The position numbers and the translations under genes are program-made. Under the pieces are notes generated by a model, which made no database searches, was not told the origin of the DNA, and saw only the letters and a list, made by a program, of their open reading frames with translations. From an uncultured Collinsella sp. (lineage in GTDB: Bacteria; Actinomycetota; Coriobacteriia; Coriobacteriales; Coriobacteriaceae), in NCBI GenBank assembly GCA_900545505.1, contig UQZC01000113.1:1-5356 (forward strand): a stretch of 5,356 nt of DNA, written 5' to 3'. Position 1 is the stretch's first letter. Each line of letters begins with the position of its first letter. Positions 5,311 to 5,356 of the stretch are shown one piece after another.

Positions 5311-5356
5311 TGGAGCGGACAACGGGGCTCGAACCCGCGCCCCCCACCGCAAGCGG
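5311..5356 (-). tRNA. Partial tRNA (3' part), probably glycine family, cut by the window edge
   Basis: The T arm (GCGGG-UUCGAGC-CCCGU), the 3' acceptor strand UGUCCGC, discriminator U and CCA are clear and identical to tRNA-Gly(GCC) at 3182-3210. A terminator follows, as for a functional tRNA gene. The remaining 17 bases before position 5339 do not give a normal anticodon loop: no reading with a 5-base variable region places U at position 33, and CCGC/GCGG at the very end forms a tiny self-complement. The anticodon cannot be read. It may be a genuine tRNA with edge sequence errors, or a tRNA remnant. Confidence 0.6.

Noticed and set aside
1..5356. CRISPR array, insertion sequence or integrase
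   Set aside because: No regularly spaced repeats of CRISPR length, no transposase or recombinase motifs, and no target-site duplications were found in any frame.

Overview
The window looks like a piece of a strictly anaerobic, fairly high-GC actinobacterial genome, most likely a gut member of the Coriobacteriia such as Collinsella. This is inferred from two things: a class III (oxygen-sensitive) ribonucleotide reductase, and a GH13 alpha-glucosidase whose loop and C-terminal sequence look like the actinobacterial AglA/GH13_30 group. No database search was possible. Every supported gene lies on the minus strand, so the layout below runs from right to left, in the direction of transcription.

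Right edge (5356 to about 5272): the 3' part of a tRNA whose last 29 bases match the tRNA-Gly further left, then a strong intrinsic terminator. Next (5132-3399): a complete 577-residue GH13 alpha-glucosidase with all catalytic residues, a good ribosome binding site, and a 9-bp inverted repeat around its translation start. Then a clear promoter (TTGCAT-17-TAAAAT) drives a two-gene tRNA cluster, tRNA-Gly(GCC) and tRNA-Val(GAC). Both encode CCA, and the cluster ends in a strong terminator at 3060-3095.

The stretch 3059-2745 holds no convincing gene, only small repeats and a possible three-way-junction RNA fold. At 2744-2695 is the control region of nrdD: a near-consensus NrdR box abutting a sigma-A-type promoter, with a weak second box over the -10. 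A leader of about 220 nt follows. It contains a segment complementary to the nrdD ribosome binding site over 11 pairs (one G-U). nrdD itself (2471-249) encodes a complete 740-residue enzyme with ATP cone, active-site cysteines, zinc cysteines and glycyl-radical motif.

Just past nrdD (102-235) is a very large nested inverted repeat, with 33-bp arms around a 9-bp hairpin, that looks like a dispersed palindromic element. The activase gene nrdG, usually next to nrdD, is not visible in the roughly 100 bases left after the repeat. Both window edges fall in repeat-like sequence (palindrome on the left, tRNA on the right), as expected if this is a short-read contig that broke at repeats.

Functionally the window combines anaerobic dNTP synthesis under apparent NrdR control, a tRNA cluster, and cytoplasmic breakdown of short alpha-glucosides. 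The best candidate for undescribed biology is the long nrdD leader with its possible masking of the ribosome binding site. The second is the palindromic element behind nrdD.
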